A stretch of 47,642 nt of DNA from a virus (IMGVR_UViG_3300018067_000008:1-47642), one strand, 5' to 3'; positions 24,924 through 31,750 are shown, numbered from the stretch's first letter. Numbers and translations are program-made. Notes: generated by a model not told the origin, from the sequence alone.

Positions 24924-24952
24924 AGAATAGCAAACGCCGTGGCGCATGTCAA
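24924..24952 (-). promoter_or_regulatory. Strong sigma70-type promoter (leftward)
   Basis: On the minus strand, consensus TTGACA (24952-24947), a 17-base spacer, then TATTCT (24929-24924), about 55 bases before the start of the 180-aa gene. The leader contains GCGC-rich short inverted repeats. Confidence 0.75.
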
Positions 24953-25052
24953 TACCCCAAAGCAAGTTTTTTCATGGCGCGTGCATTTTGTTTTGCCTGC
25001 CGCACGATCCGCCGTCTCGCCGTTGACGAATCTCTCCCTGGTATCACATGCT

Positions 25053-25095
25053 TCTGGATCATGCTCGACCTGGCATCGCCTCCATCTGGATCATG
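25053..25095. repeat. Direct repeat TCTGGATCATG x2
   Basis: Two identical 11-bp copies at 25053-25063 and 25085-25095, 32 bases apart (about three helical turns), upstream of the leftward promoter. Same-face spacing suits a protein-binding site. Confidence 0.5.
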
Positions 25096-25104
25096 TCAGT
25101 TTCA

Positions 25105-25149
25105 ATCTATAAAGTGAGCATATAGATGGCATTTTTTCACTTTATAGAT
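25105..25149. repeat. 13-bp perfect inverted repeat
   Basis: ATCTATAAAGTGA (25105-25117) and TCACTTTATAGAT (25137-25149) with a 19-base spacer in the non-coding region left of the large palindrome. TATAGA recurs several times further right (25290-25622). Confidence 0.65.
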
Positions 25150-25193
25150 CCTCTAAAAAGGGCGTTTTAGGGGGATCGCATACTGCCGTAAAT

Positions 25194-25820
25194 AAGTGTT
25201 CATTGGCCCACAAATGCCCTACAAACTGTTCAATTGAGCAGGGGGGAGGTTTGGATCGCGGCTGGCTTCGCCACGTTTCCTGAGGAGATCTATAGAGTCT
25301 GGCTCCGCCATCTAGGAGCTGCATGGATAACAGAGAATATATACAGTTCTTGATCTAGTGCAGCATCCTGGTGCGGGCGTTTATTAGGCCCGAGAATTTA
25401 GCGATACATTAGGAGTTGATTAGTCGTTGATTAGCAGTCGATTAGGCGCGAATTAGTGTGTTTTCTATTAAGTGTTCATGCCTGTAAATATGGCCCAAAT
25501 AAGTGTTCACCTGGGGATCGGTGTATGGGAGTATACTATATAGGGGTAGTCTAACAATTTTCCCCTTGCCTCTTGAAATCTATAGATTGTTATGAATGTA
25601 TAGAGTTTTATGGATTTATAGATGTATATTTGTGCTTTTATATATATATATGATGTGTTACATACCATACTCCCCTACACACCGACCCCGCATGAACACT
25701 TAAAAACCCTTATATTCAGGGGATTGAACACTTATGGAAATCTCGCAAATATACCACTAATCAATAGCTAATTAATGACTAATGTGCTCCTAATTTATAA
25801 CTAAACTATCGCTAAATTCT
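25194..25820. other. Putative replication origin / divergent switch: large imperfect palindrome
   Basis: The 24.95-25.84 kb stretch has no gene. From 25393 to 25820 the sequence folds back on itself around about 25607. AGAATTTAGCGATA (25393-25406) pairs with 25807-25820. Clusters of ATTAG on the left mirror CTAAT on the right. AAGTGTTCA (25470, 25501) mirrors TGAACACTT (25693, 25725). A block with ATCGGTGT and GGGAGTAT at 25517-25534 mirrors 25667-25689. The centre is a TA-rich tract. A further AAGTGTTCA lies at 25194. The palindrome separates leftward from rightward genes. Symmetric iterons with an AT-rich core fit an origin or a two-sided operator; no DnaA box was found in it. Confidence 0.65.
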
Positions 25821-25840
25821 ACGACCTAACAATTTCCGAG

Positions 25841-25869
25841 TTGCCTTTTGGTTAAATTTGTGGTATCCT
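25841..25869 (+). promoter_or_regulatory. Promoter candidate for the rightward RHH gene
   Basis: TTGCCT, 17-base spacer, TATCCT, ending 45 bases before ATG 25914. It lies just right of the large palindrome, so a protein bound there could control it. Confidence 0.45.
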
Positions 25870-25913
25870 AAAAACGGCAAGTTTTATTCATCTATGGATT
25901 GGAGAGGCACATC

Positions 25914-26132
25914 ATGAGAGACTATCACGTCGGTGGATTCAAGGCAAGTCACAAGCGGAATGCATCTGTATTCATCAACGGAAACCTTCACACCTGGTGC
26001 AAGCGATATTGTGAGGAGCATGGCGTATCTTTCTCACAGCTCGTCGAATCACTACTAGCTAAACTCTATTCAGATAACAACGGGATCTTTCTAGCTCCTG
26101 GTGACAAGACGATCATTGATCCAAAGAAGTAA
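25914..26132 (+). CDS. Ribbon-helix-helix-like regulator
   Basis: 72 aa from ATG 25914 with GGAGAGG upstream; a TTG 15 bases earlier is in frame but overlaps that site. After a short N-terminal extension the sequence Asn-Ala-Ser-Val-Phe-Ile-Asn gives the ribbon, followed by helix one (LHTWCKRYCEEHG) and helix two (SFSQLVESLLAKLY), then a polar tail. It is the first rightward gene and mirrors the ribbon-helix-helix gene on the left of the divergent region. Likely binds the palindrome or the early promoters. Confidence 0.72.
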   Translation: MRDYHVGGFKASHKRNASVFINGNLHTWCKRYCEEHGVSFSQLVESLLAKLYSDNNGIFLAPGDKTIIDPKK

Positions 26133-26145
26133 CAGATGCATAAAG

Positions 26146-26174
26146 TTGACATTTGGCCCGGCACGTGCTATTAT
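26146..26174 (+). promoter_or_regulatory. Strong sigma70-type early promoter
   Basis: Consensus TTGACA (26146-26151), 17-base spacer, TATTAT (26169-26174). It drives the long early operon that begins at 26261. The leader has CGTTTAC/GTAAACG arms (26188-26194, 26220-26226) and the parS-like site. Confidence 0.8.
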
Positions 26175-26224
26175 GCTATCTGCGAAGCGTTTACCGAGCG
26201 GCCACTAGCGGCAAGACGAGTAAA

Positions 26225-26240
26225 CGTTCCACGTGAAACA
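26225..26240. promoter_or_regulatory. parS-like site
   Basis: CGTTCCACGTGAAACA matches the bacterial chromosomal parS consensus TGTTNCACGTGAAACA at 15 of 16 positions counting the N, with an intact CACGTG core. It lies in the leader of the early operon, 20 bases before the first ATG. It could recruit host ParB, or the phage ParB-domain protein coded at 36.3 kb, or act as an operator. Confidence 0.65.
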
Positions 26241-26260
26241 AAACGGCAGGATCGGAGACA

Positions 26261-26506
26261 ATGATGTCAGAGAGAGTCCACGTAAAAGTCCTCACTATCA
26301 CCGGCCAGGGCACGGTAGACGTTCCTATCCAGCGATTCACCTCCACAAACGAAGCACTTGATCAGCTCGGAGAATTCGAGCTTTTGAAGATGCTGAACTA
26401 CGCGCACGAGCTGAGACAGCGCAACTTTATCCGGCAGGGTCAATGTCCTCAGTGCGGGACGCGAACGTGCGGATTCTTCAATCGTCCATACTGCTGCGGG
26501 AGGTAA
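26261..26506 (+). CDS. Small Cys-rich early protein
   Basis: 81 aa (or 80 from the second ATG). The N-terminal part is a beta-rich segment and a helix; the C-terminus has Cys-Pro-Gln-Cys-Gly-Thr-Arg-Thr-Cys and a closing Cys-Cys, a probable zinc-binding knuckle. It is the first gene behind the strong early promoter, a position typical of host-takeover proteins. Function unknown. Confidence 0.65.
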   Translation: MMSERVHVKVLTITGQGTVDVPIQRFTSTNEALDQLGEFELLKMLNYAHELRQRNFIRQGQCPQCGTRTCGFFNRPYCCGR

Positions 26507-26509
26507 TGA

Positions 26510-26800
26510 ATGGCTTATCCTCTCGGCCCTGGTGTAGCAGTAGAACGGATCATTGGCCGCAAGATCAGTGATAAAGAGCTCGGACGACTCTCAGGTATCC
26601 CTGATTGCTGTATCGAATTCTTTGAGACGAAGTATGTTCCTGGTATGAGGGAGCCGTGGAACAAGATTTACTTCCTTAGCCTAAGCGACTTCTGGGATTA
26701 TGTCCCATGTCCCGCATGTAAGGAATCGAAGCGTAAATCACGTCTCATCCGAGATAAGGAAATCGTGGAAACGCTCAAGAGAATCCTTCATAAGCAGTGA
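26510..26800 (+). CDS. Stand-alone PxCC (DUF483-like) protein
   Basis: 96 aa. Gly-Ile-Pro-Asp-Cys-Cys-Ile-Glu-Phe-Phe at residues 29-38 repeats the GFPQCCCDFF motif of the fusion protein coded at 3018-4379, and Cys-Pro-Ala-Cys follows at 67-70. It is thus a short relative of that domain in the early operon. The stop codon is part of a large hairpin. The function of this domain is unknown to me; metal binding through the Cys residues is likely. Confidence 0.65.
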   Translation: MAYPLGPGVAVERIIGRKISDKELGRLSGIPDCCIEFFETKYVPGMREPWNKIYFLSLSDFWDYVPCPACKESKRKSRLIRDKEIVETLKRILHKQ

Positions 26801-26850
26801 GTTACGATGTGGGGGATGTTGTGAGAGCAATATCCTCCTCACGGTAACTC
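26799..26850 (+). ncRNA. 52-nt near-perfect hairpin between early genes
   Basis: GAGTTAC (26799-26805) pairs with GTAACTC (26844-26850). After a 2x2 internal loop, a 14-position stem (13 pairs including two G-U, one mismatch) is closed by the six-base loop TGAGAG. No T-run follows, so it is not a standard terminator. It may be an RNA processing site, attenuator or protein-binding hairpin in the early transcript. Confidence 0.6.
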
Positions 26851-26874
26851 GTTGATAAGTGAATAGGAGACAGG

Positions 26875-27666
26875 ATGTCAAAGTTTTCGAGTGAAGATGC
26901 CAATGAGATGGCAAGAATGGAACAATTGGCCGCGCCAAAGCCAATCGATGAAATCCCAGAGGTTCCAGTCGTAGCCGATTTCAATAACAAAGGCCAATTC
27001 AACAATCGCTCTAATTTCAAACAGAAAATGCCAGATTTCAAGACCCGTTTGAACTCAATCAAGGCCGGATTTGGTGGGACGAAAGTCGTCGAACAGAAGC
27101 CGGTTGCTCAACTTCATCCTGGTATCGAAGTTGTGCCTGGTGACATGGGAGCTCCTCAGAACGAGCTTGAAGCTCTGGTAGAAGCTGACCGCAAATTTGC
27201 GGGAAAGGTGAATGACAATCACGTTGAGCAGGAATCTGATAAGGTTCTTCATGCGGAGACACTTTACACAGAGATGCTCGCTGAGAAGTCAATGGACCGG
27301 GAGCGATTCAAGTCCGTGTTCATCAACACCGTGCAATCTGAATGTGCCGGTCTAACCCTCGACCAAATCGAGGAGAGCATTCGGCGGGATCATGAAGTCC
27401 TTTTCGATAAGAGGACAGGCATTCAGGCTAAGCTCGCTTATCGGGCTGAACTCCTGAAGGATGCGACTGCTGAGGAGCGGGCGAAGCGGCTCAAGGATGA
27501 CTGGCTGTTCAAACCGGCAAAGGCCGTCGCGAAGTCAGCCGCTCCGAAGTCAACGGGACCTAAGAAAGCAGCTTTCGATCCTGCTGCTGCAATCAAGGCA
27601 TCATTGAAGGCCAAGGGGCTGACGGATGAAGCGATTGCTCAGCGCATGGCTAAGTTGGGCCTGTAA
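26875..27666 (+). CDS. Early protein of unknown function
   Basis: 263 aa with GGAGACAGG upstream. Residues 1-70 are polar with Pro and Asn, probably disordered. Residues 95-200 are helical and acidic. The C-terminus is Ala/Lys-rich and ends in a short conserved-looking helical motif (AIKASLKAKGLTDEAIAQRM). It directly precedes the SNF2-type helicase gene, with only the 21-bp dyad-containing gap between, so the two may work together. No family is recognised. Confidence 0.7.
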   Translation: MSKFSSEDANEMARMEQLAAPKPIDEIPEVPVVADFNNKGQFNNRSNFKQKMPDFKTRLNSIKAGFGGTKVVEQKPVAQLHPGIEVVPGDMGAPQNELEALVEADRKFAGKVNDNHVEQESDKVLHAETLYTEMLAEKSMDRERFKSVFINTVQSECAGLTLDQIEESIRRDHEVLFDKRTGIQAKLAYRAELLKDATAEERAKRLKDDWLFKPAKAVAKSAAPKSTGPKKAAFDPAAAIKASLKAKGLTDEAIAQRMAKLGL

Positions 27667-27668
27667 GC

Positions 27669-27683
27669 GTTCAATAGTTGAAC
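27669..27683. promoter_or_regulatory. TGTTCA-type dyad (copy at 27.67 kb)
   Basis: GTTCAA-TAG-TTGAAC, four bases before the helicase ATG, in the place of a ribosome-binding site. Its flank GTAAGC and the following AATA match the 23.67 kb copy read on the other strand. Operator or translational hairpin. Confidence 0.6.
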
Positions 27684-27687
27684 AATA

Positions 27688-29301
27688 ATGGCTAATTTAG
27701 CTCACAAGTGCCCGATCCCCGATTGCAACAAGGTCATGGAAATCATGACCGAGAAGGTAATCGCCAATCGGAAGTTTCTCAAGCTCAAGTGCGGTCACAC
27801 GATCACGGTAAAGCGTGACTTCACTCTCAAAGGTCAAGCAAAAGCTGAGAAGTCTGGAACTTACGACTTCAAGTTTGGTGAGCATGATGACCTGACTCTC
27901 ATGAACTTCCAGAAAGAGGGAGTTCAATTTCTCGAACGTGCGAACTTCAGGGGAATCATTGCTGATGATCCGGGCCTGGGGAAGACGTTCCAGTTCCTCG
28001 CGCCGCTTCGCATTCATCCTGAGAAGCTTCTGCCATGCCTGATTATCTGCAAGGCTGGTCTGAGGACGCAGATTGGCAAGGAAGTATTCCGCATGACGAA
28101 TATTCCTGCTCAGGTCATGTATGCTTCGTATGAAAAACCCGCGATGTTCAAGAAAGCCATCGTGATTGTTTCATATGACTCGATCTGGCGGATGAAATGG
28201 GATGACAAAATCTTCTCCAAGTTCAAGACGGTCATCCTCGACGAGTGCCAGGCCATCAAGAATTCTTCGAGCAACCGAACGCAGAAGATCAAGGAGCTGA
28301 TCAAGGAGCACTCGTATCCGAACATCATTGGAGCGAGCGCGACACCGATCAAGAATCGAGGTAGCGAATACTACCAGATTCTCAACATGGTTGCACCTGA
28401 GAAGTTTCCAACTGAATCAGGTTTCCAAATGCGTTGGCTTGAGTTCGATGATAAAGGACGGCCACGGGGCGTTCGGCAAGATCGAATGGAAGCCTGGAAG
28501 GATTTCACGAAGGATATCATCATCCGGCGTAAGAAAGAGGAAGTGCTCAAGGATCTTCCCCCGATTCGTCGCTCGTATCGGAACTGCGACCTGAGCGAGG
28601 AAGTGGAAGCTGCCTATCAGGAGCAGTTGGCCGGATTCATGAAGGAATTCGAGAACGGTGGTCCGGGTCAGAAGGCGGTTTTCATGAACCTTCTTGCCTA
28701 CATTGCTCGAATGCGTCACCTCGTGGGCATGAGCAAGATTCCTGATACCGTTGAAGAGGTTGATGAGATTCTGCTCGGTTCTGAGGAGAAGGTAGTCGTT
28801 TTCGTCCATCACATCGCAGTCGGGCGGGCGTTAATGACTAAGGTGATGGAACGCTGCACTGATGCCGGTTATGCCTGGGAGCCAGTCTGGTTGCAAGGCG
28901 GCATGGATAATGTCCAGCGAGATGAAACCATCGCAGCATTTGTCGATGGCCCGTCTCGCGTGATGATTGCTTCTCAGCTCGCATCGGGCGAGGGAGTTGA
29001 TGGTCTGCAAAAGGTTTGCGGCTATGCAATCATGCACGAGCGTCAGTGGAATCCAGCAAATGAAGAGCAGTGCGAGGGACGCTTCTCACGCATTGGATCA
29101 ACCAAGTCCAGCATCCTCATCAAGTATATGATCGCGGTCAGCACGATCGATGAATGGCTGACCAACCTGATTGATGAGAAGCGAATCGACGTGACTGCAA
29201 CGCTCGATGGTCGTTACGTAACGCCAGACGAGACGAGTTTAACGCGGGAGATGATGGAGATCATTTACCGTGAAGGTCGGCAGAGGTGGAAACTTCGGTG
29301 A
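27688..29301 (+). CDS. SNF2-type DEAD/DEAH helicase
   Basis: 537 aa. The N-terminus has a Cys knuckle (Cys8, Cys13, Cys35, His37). Walker A DDPGLGKT is at 93-100, DECQ (motif II) at 185-188, and Gly-Ala-Ser-Ala-Thr-Pro (motif III) follows. The C-terminal lobe includes GEGVDGLQ and Gln-Cys-Glu-Gly-Arg-Phe-Ser-Arg-Ile-Gly, the motif VI of SNF2 remodelers. It translocates on DNA; phage copies are thought to help replication or recombination. There is no clear Shine-Dalgarno because the dyad occupies the position. Confidence 0.9.
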   Translation: MANLAHKCPIPDCNKVMEIMTEKVIANRKFLKLKCGHTITVKRDFTLKGQAKAEKSGTYDFKFGEHDDLTLMNFQKEGVQFLERANFRGIIADDPGLGKTFQFLAPLRIHPEKLLPCLIICKAGLRTQIGKEVFRMTNIPAQVMYASYEKPAMFKKAIVIVSYDSIWRMKWDDKIFSKFKTVILDECQAIKNSSSNRTQKIKELIKEHSYPNIIGASATPIKNRGSEYYQILNMVAPEKFPTESGFQMRWLEFDDKGRPRGVRQDRMEAWKDFTKDIIIRRKKEEVLKDLPPIRRSYRNCDLSEEVEAAYQEQLAGFMKEFENGGPGQKAVFMNLLAYIARMRHLVGMSKIPDTVEEVDEILLGSEEKVVVFVHHIAVGRALMTKVMERCTDAGYAWEPVWLQGGMDNVQRDETIAAFVDGPSRVMIASQLASGEGVDGLQKVCGYAIMHERQWNPANEEQCEGRFSRIGSTKSSILIKYMIAVSTIDEWLTNLIDEKRIDVTATLDGRYVTPDETSLTREMMEIIYREGRQRWKLR

Positions 29302-29456
29302 GTTGCGATCTCTGTGGCGCTGAGGCAGTCGGTGAGCTTGACTACGAGGATGGAGAAATTCTCGTGGGATGCGCCGACTGCCTCTTGGAAATCGTTTCCG
29401 ACCCGGCAAAGCCAGTAGATAGAATTCAAGAATATGGGAGACAAGATGTCGAATAG
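29298..29456 (+). CDS. Small zinc-finger protein, GTG start
   Basis: 52 aa from GTG 29298, which shares GTGA with the helicase stop; AGAGGTGG lies upstream. Cys-Asp-Leu-Cys and Cys-Ala-Asp-Cys sit 19 residues apart with acidic residues between, a treble-clef or ribbon-like knuckle. It overlaps the next ORF by 11 bases. Confidence 0.65.
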   Translation: MSCDLCGAEAVGELDYEDGEILVGCADCLLEIVSDPAKPVDRIQEYGRQDVE

Positions 29457-29613
29457 CTTAATGGAACAGCAGGTAAATGAACTCGCTATCTCTCTTAGGG
29501 ACATGGCAAAGTTCCTCGATGGACAGAACGCAATCATACTTCGGACTGCGGCAACCTTGCTTTTGACCCAGCAGAAGATTATCCGCGACGTTCATCAAAT
29601 CTTAAGTGAATAG
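29446..29613 (+). CDS. Small helical early protein
   Basis: 55 aa from ATG 29446 with GGGAGA upstream. Mostly one or two amphipathic helices (NELAISLRDMAKFL, then RTAATLLLTQQKIIRDVHQIL). Function unknown; part of a run of tiny overlapping early genes. Confidence 0.65.
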   Translation: MSNSLMEQQVNELAISLRDMAKFLDGQNAIILRTAATLLLTQQKIIRDVHQILSE

Positions 29614-29619
29614 GAGTCA

Positions 29620-29748
29620 ATGATGACATACGAACAGTGGATTACGAAGGTCGAACAGCTCCGGGAGAAGTATATCAATGGAGAACTCACTCCGCAGGAG
29701 TACTACAAAGCAGTCATGTTCTACGGTGCGGTCGTCAACAATGATTGA
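29620..29748 (+). CDS. Small early protein, SHOCT-like
   Basis: 42 aa from ATG 29620 (a second ATG follows directly) with TAGGAG upstream. The sequence LREKYINGELTPQEYYKAV resembles the short SHOCT-type oligomerisation helix motif. It overlaps the next gene by eight bases. Confidence 0.6.
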   Translation: MMTYEQWITKVEQLREKYINGELTPQEYYKAVMFYGAVVNND

Positions 29749-29929
29749 TAACCAAGTCCTCCTCGACGCGGCCGCACAGCTCGAATCGGCTGCCAGGAAG
29801 CTACGTCATGCTTCTCGATGGAACTCCGTTGACATGGACAGCTTCAACGATCTTCGTGACAATGTCCGAAAGAAGTATATAGATGAGGCTCGTGCGCTTC
29901 TGCACGCTGCGGAGGCAAGAATCGCATGA
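29741..29929 (+). CDS. Small helical early protein
   Basis: 62 aa from ATG 29741 (MIDNQVLLDAAAQLESAARK...). Almost entirely helical with alternating Ala/Leu and charged residues. A longer frame starting at 29678 is not needed. Its stop shares ATGA with the next start. Function unknown. Confidence 0.6.
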   Translation: MIDNQVLLDAAAQLESAARKLRHASRWNSVDMDSFNDLRDNVRKKYIDEARALLHAAEARIA

Positions 29930-30093
29930 TGCAGATTATCGAAGTCAAACTGATAGTAGAGGATGCTTGTAATCCTTCTAATCAGGAAGCGGTCCAATAC
30001 GTAACTGAGATGCTAGGTGAGGTGTTCGGCAAGGAAGAAAGACAAGAACATCCACGAGTTAAACTCATACTGATGGAAGTAAAACAGCGATGA
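29926..30093 (+). CDS. Small early protein
   Basis: 55 aa from ATG 29926 (second ATG at 29929). A beta strand (IIEVKLIVEDA), a helix and a second strand (RVKLILMEV) suggest a small ferredoxin-like half fold. It overlaps both neighbours by four bases. Function unknown. Confidence 0.6.
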   Translation: MMQIIEVKLIVEDACNPSNQEAVQYVTEMLGEVFGKEERQEHPRVKLILMEVKQR

Positions 30094-30503
30094 TGCCAAC
30101 CTGTTACTTTCATAAGGCGACCCGGTCGATTGCAGACCTGATCTCCGTTGATAGCGGGGAATACCTGCTCACCCGAGTTAATGTTCCGGATAAATACCGC
30201 AACGCGGGGATTGGAAGCAGGATTCTCGATGAAATCTGCAAGGACGCAGATGAGAATGGCGTCACGTTAGTTCTAGAGGTTGTTCCATCTGGAGGGTTGA
30301 CATTCCACGATCTGGTTCGATGGTATGAGAGGCGAGGATTTGAATCAGACGAACGAAAGTTCGGTATGCTCATGAAGAGGTTGCCCAATGCATCATCAGA
30401 CATCCGGAGAGACGGAGAAATCGAGAGAACAGGATTTGCCAATCACATTCGAGGCGTATCGTCGGCTCGTTCTGAAGGAATTATGCAAGGTCGAGATATA
30501 TAA
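30090..30503 (+). CDS. GNAT-family acetyltransferase-like protein
   Basis: 137 aa. Val-Asn-Val-Pro-Asp-Lys-Tyr-Arg-Asn-Ala-Gly-Ile-Gly (residues 30-42) is the acetyl-CoA pyrophosphate-binding motif, and Trp-Tyr-Glu-Arg-Arg-Gly-Phe-Glu (about 86-93) the usual last-helix motif. The fold ends near residue 100; the remaining ~37 residues overlap the next gene and may be a poorly conserved tail. It likely transfers an acetyl group; the target is unknown (host protein, nucleotide or phage protein). Confidence 0.75.
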   Translation: MMPTCYFHKATRSIADLISVDSGEYLLTRVNVPDKYRNAGIGSRILDEICKDADENGVTLVLEVVPSGGLTFHDLVRWYERRGFESDERKFGMLMKRLPNASSDIRRDGEIERTGFANHIRGVSSARSEGIMQGRDI

Positions 30504-30711
30504 GAACTTCCACGTTGCGGTGCGGGCGTTCAGTAATCTGGATGCTCTGAACTACTTCGCAACAGACGTTCTTCCGATCTTGAAGTCCTGCTACGACCTG
30601 AGCAAGTCAGTTCAATTTGCTGCAAAGCGATTGGACTTGCTGACCGAGATGCAGAAGATGATGGCAATGTTGAACATCGTGGAAAACGAACTTGATCGAA
30701 GGGGACAATGA
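30388..30711 (+). CDS. Helical early protein
   Basis: 107 aa, mostly helical after residue 18 (ITFEAYRRLVLKELCKVEIY and LLTEMQKMMAMLNIVENEL). It overlaps the acetyltransferase gene by 116 bases; the start could be internal. Function unknown. Confidence 0.6.
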   Translation: MHHQTSGETEKSREQDLPITFEAYRRLVLKELCKVEIYKNFHVAVRAFSNLDALNYFATDVLPILKSCYDLSKSVQFAAKRLDLLTEMQKMMAMLNIVENELDRRGQ

Positions 30712-30715
30712 AGTC

Positions 30716-30865
30716 ATGTATTACATTGTAGAAATGAACTTCCCGAATGGGAATAAGGTTACGTTGACAGTCGTTGCTCGATCTGAGGGAGATGCTGCAA
30801 GCAAGTCAAGACTGGCTTATCCCGAGGCAATGGACGTTCGAATCATCGGGCAGCACGGAGCATAG
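30716..30865 (+). CDS. Small early protein
   Basis: 49 aa from ATG 30716. A beta hairpin (YYIVEMNFPNGNKVTLTVVA) followed by a helix (EGDAASKSRLAY) and a final strand, a compact beta-beta-alpha-beta pattern. Function unknown. Confidence 0.6.
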   Translation: MYYIVEMNFPNGNKVTLTVVARSEGDAASKSRLAYPEAMDVRIIGQHGA

Positions 30866-30880
30866 AAAGAAAAGGATACG

Positions 30881-31144
30881 ATGACTAACTATCGTGGAGG
30901 AGGCAAGCTCGTTACTCGTCTTCTGGGTAGGCTCGTTGTCTATCATGGAGATGGGATTGTCGAGTTCGAGATCCGAAACGAGTCAGAGATCGAGAAGCGG
31001 GGGATGAAAGTTATTCTTCGTATCGATGGTCTAGGGGATATTCCTCGTCTGTTTGATGGGAATGTCATCCAAATTGATTTGAAAGGCATAGCCAATGCAG
31101 AGACAGAGCCGGAAGACATACGCACCGCGAATCATCGGGGATAG
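30881..31144 (+). CDS. Small beta-rich early protein
   Basis: 87 aa, basic N-terminus and beta-rich body (GRLVVYHGDGIVEFEIRNES). The last 50 bases overlap the next gene. Upstream AAGAAAAGGA may serve for translation. Function unknown. Confidence 0.6.
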   Translation: MTNYRGGGKLVTRLLGRLVVYHGDGIVEFEIRNESEIEKRGMKVILRIDGLGDIPRLFDGNVIQIDLKGIANAETEPEDIRTANHRG

Positions 31145-31454
31145 AAGAGTTCCGAAGTCCGTTGGTATCGACCCGCTTCATTATGAGGAGTTAATTCTCA
31201 TTGCCAGGGGAGCGGGTTATCGTGGAAATCCGGCATCTATCTCATTCGTGGTCGATGGGATTTTGATGGACTACTTCAAGATGTTTTCACCCCGATATGG
31301 GGATGAGATTGGAAGCAATGATGCTACTGAGATTCGTCGGTCAGGGCGGGAAAAGGAGACTCACGCGCGAAATCGAGTTGCCAATCGAGCAAATGTCGGA
31401 CGAGTGGCTGTTGAAAAGCTTCTTCGATTTGAAAAGAGAAGGAATGCGTCGTAA
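31095..31454 (+). CDS. Basic early protein of unknown function
   Basis: 119 aa, beginning Gln-Arg-Gln-Ser-Arg-Lys. A middle region resembles a ribbon-helix-helix or helix-turn-helix start (PKSVGIDPLHYEELILIARG and NPASISFVVDGILMDYF), so it may be another small DNA-binding protein. The C-terminus is Arg-rich and overlaps the next candidate ORF. Confidence 0.6.
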   Translation: MQRQSRKTYAPRIIGDRRVPKSVGIDPLHYEELILIARGAGYRGNPASISFVVDGILMDYFKMFSPRYGDEIGSNDATEIRRSGREKETHARNRVANRANVGRVAVEKLLRFEKRRNAS

Positions 31455-31524
31455 ATTGCTTAGTCGGTACGGTTATCGACGGAAGATTGACAAAGGAGCC
31501 AATGATGGCAGAGTTAATTCATAA
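31318..31524 (+). CDS. Small basic ORF overlapping its neighbours
   Basis: 68 aa from ATG 31318; earlier in-frame ATGs exist at 31297 and 31303. Helical and basic (LPIEQMSDEWLLKSFFDLKREGM). It overlaps the end of the previous gene by 137 bases and the start of the next by 23. Either this frame or the C-terminal part of the previous one could be the real product, or both. Confidence 0.4.
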   Translation: MMLLRFVGQGGKRRLTREIELPIEQMSDEWLLKSFFDLKREGMRRKLLSRYGYRRKIDKGANDGRVNS

Positions 31525-31750
31525 GGACGGATTTCTTGAGTTCTGGCACATTGATAACTCTGAGTCTGGAAAGACTATGATTGTCTCTGTGAAGAACAAG
31601 AACGATGTCGAGCTTGGTCAGGTCAAGTGGCATGGTGCATGGAGAAAGTATGATTTCCATGTGAGCGCAAACATCATACTTGATTCAATCTGTCTGCGAG
31701 CCATTGCAGACTTTTGTGACACGGTGACCAAGTATCATGGCAGATCCTGA
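31502..31750 (+). CDS. Small early protein upstream of the nuclease
   Basis: 82 aa from ATG 31502 with AAGGAG upstream; a longer frame from 31487 is unlikely. A beta-rich body (DGFLEFWHIDNSESGKTMIVSV) and a closing helix. Its last 14 bases overlap the PD-(D/E)XK nuclease gene. Function unknown. Confidence 0.65.
   Translation: MMAELIHKDGFLEFWHIDNSESGKTMIVSVKNKNDVELGQVKWHGAWRKYDFHVSANIILDSICLRAIADFCDTVTKYHGRS

Noticed and set aside
25194-25840. Protelomerase telomere site
   Set aside because: The palindrome is imperfect and long, and no protelomerase-like gene is present; origin or switch is simpler.
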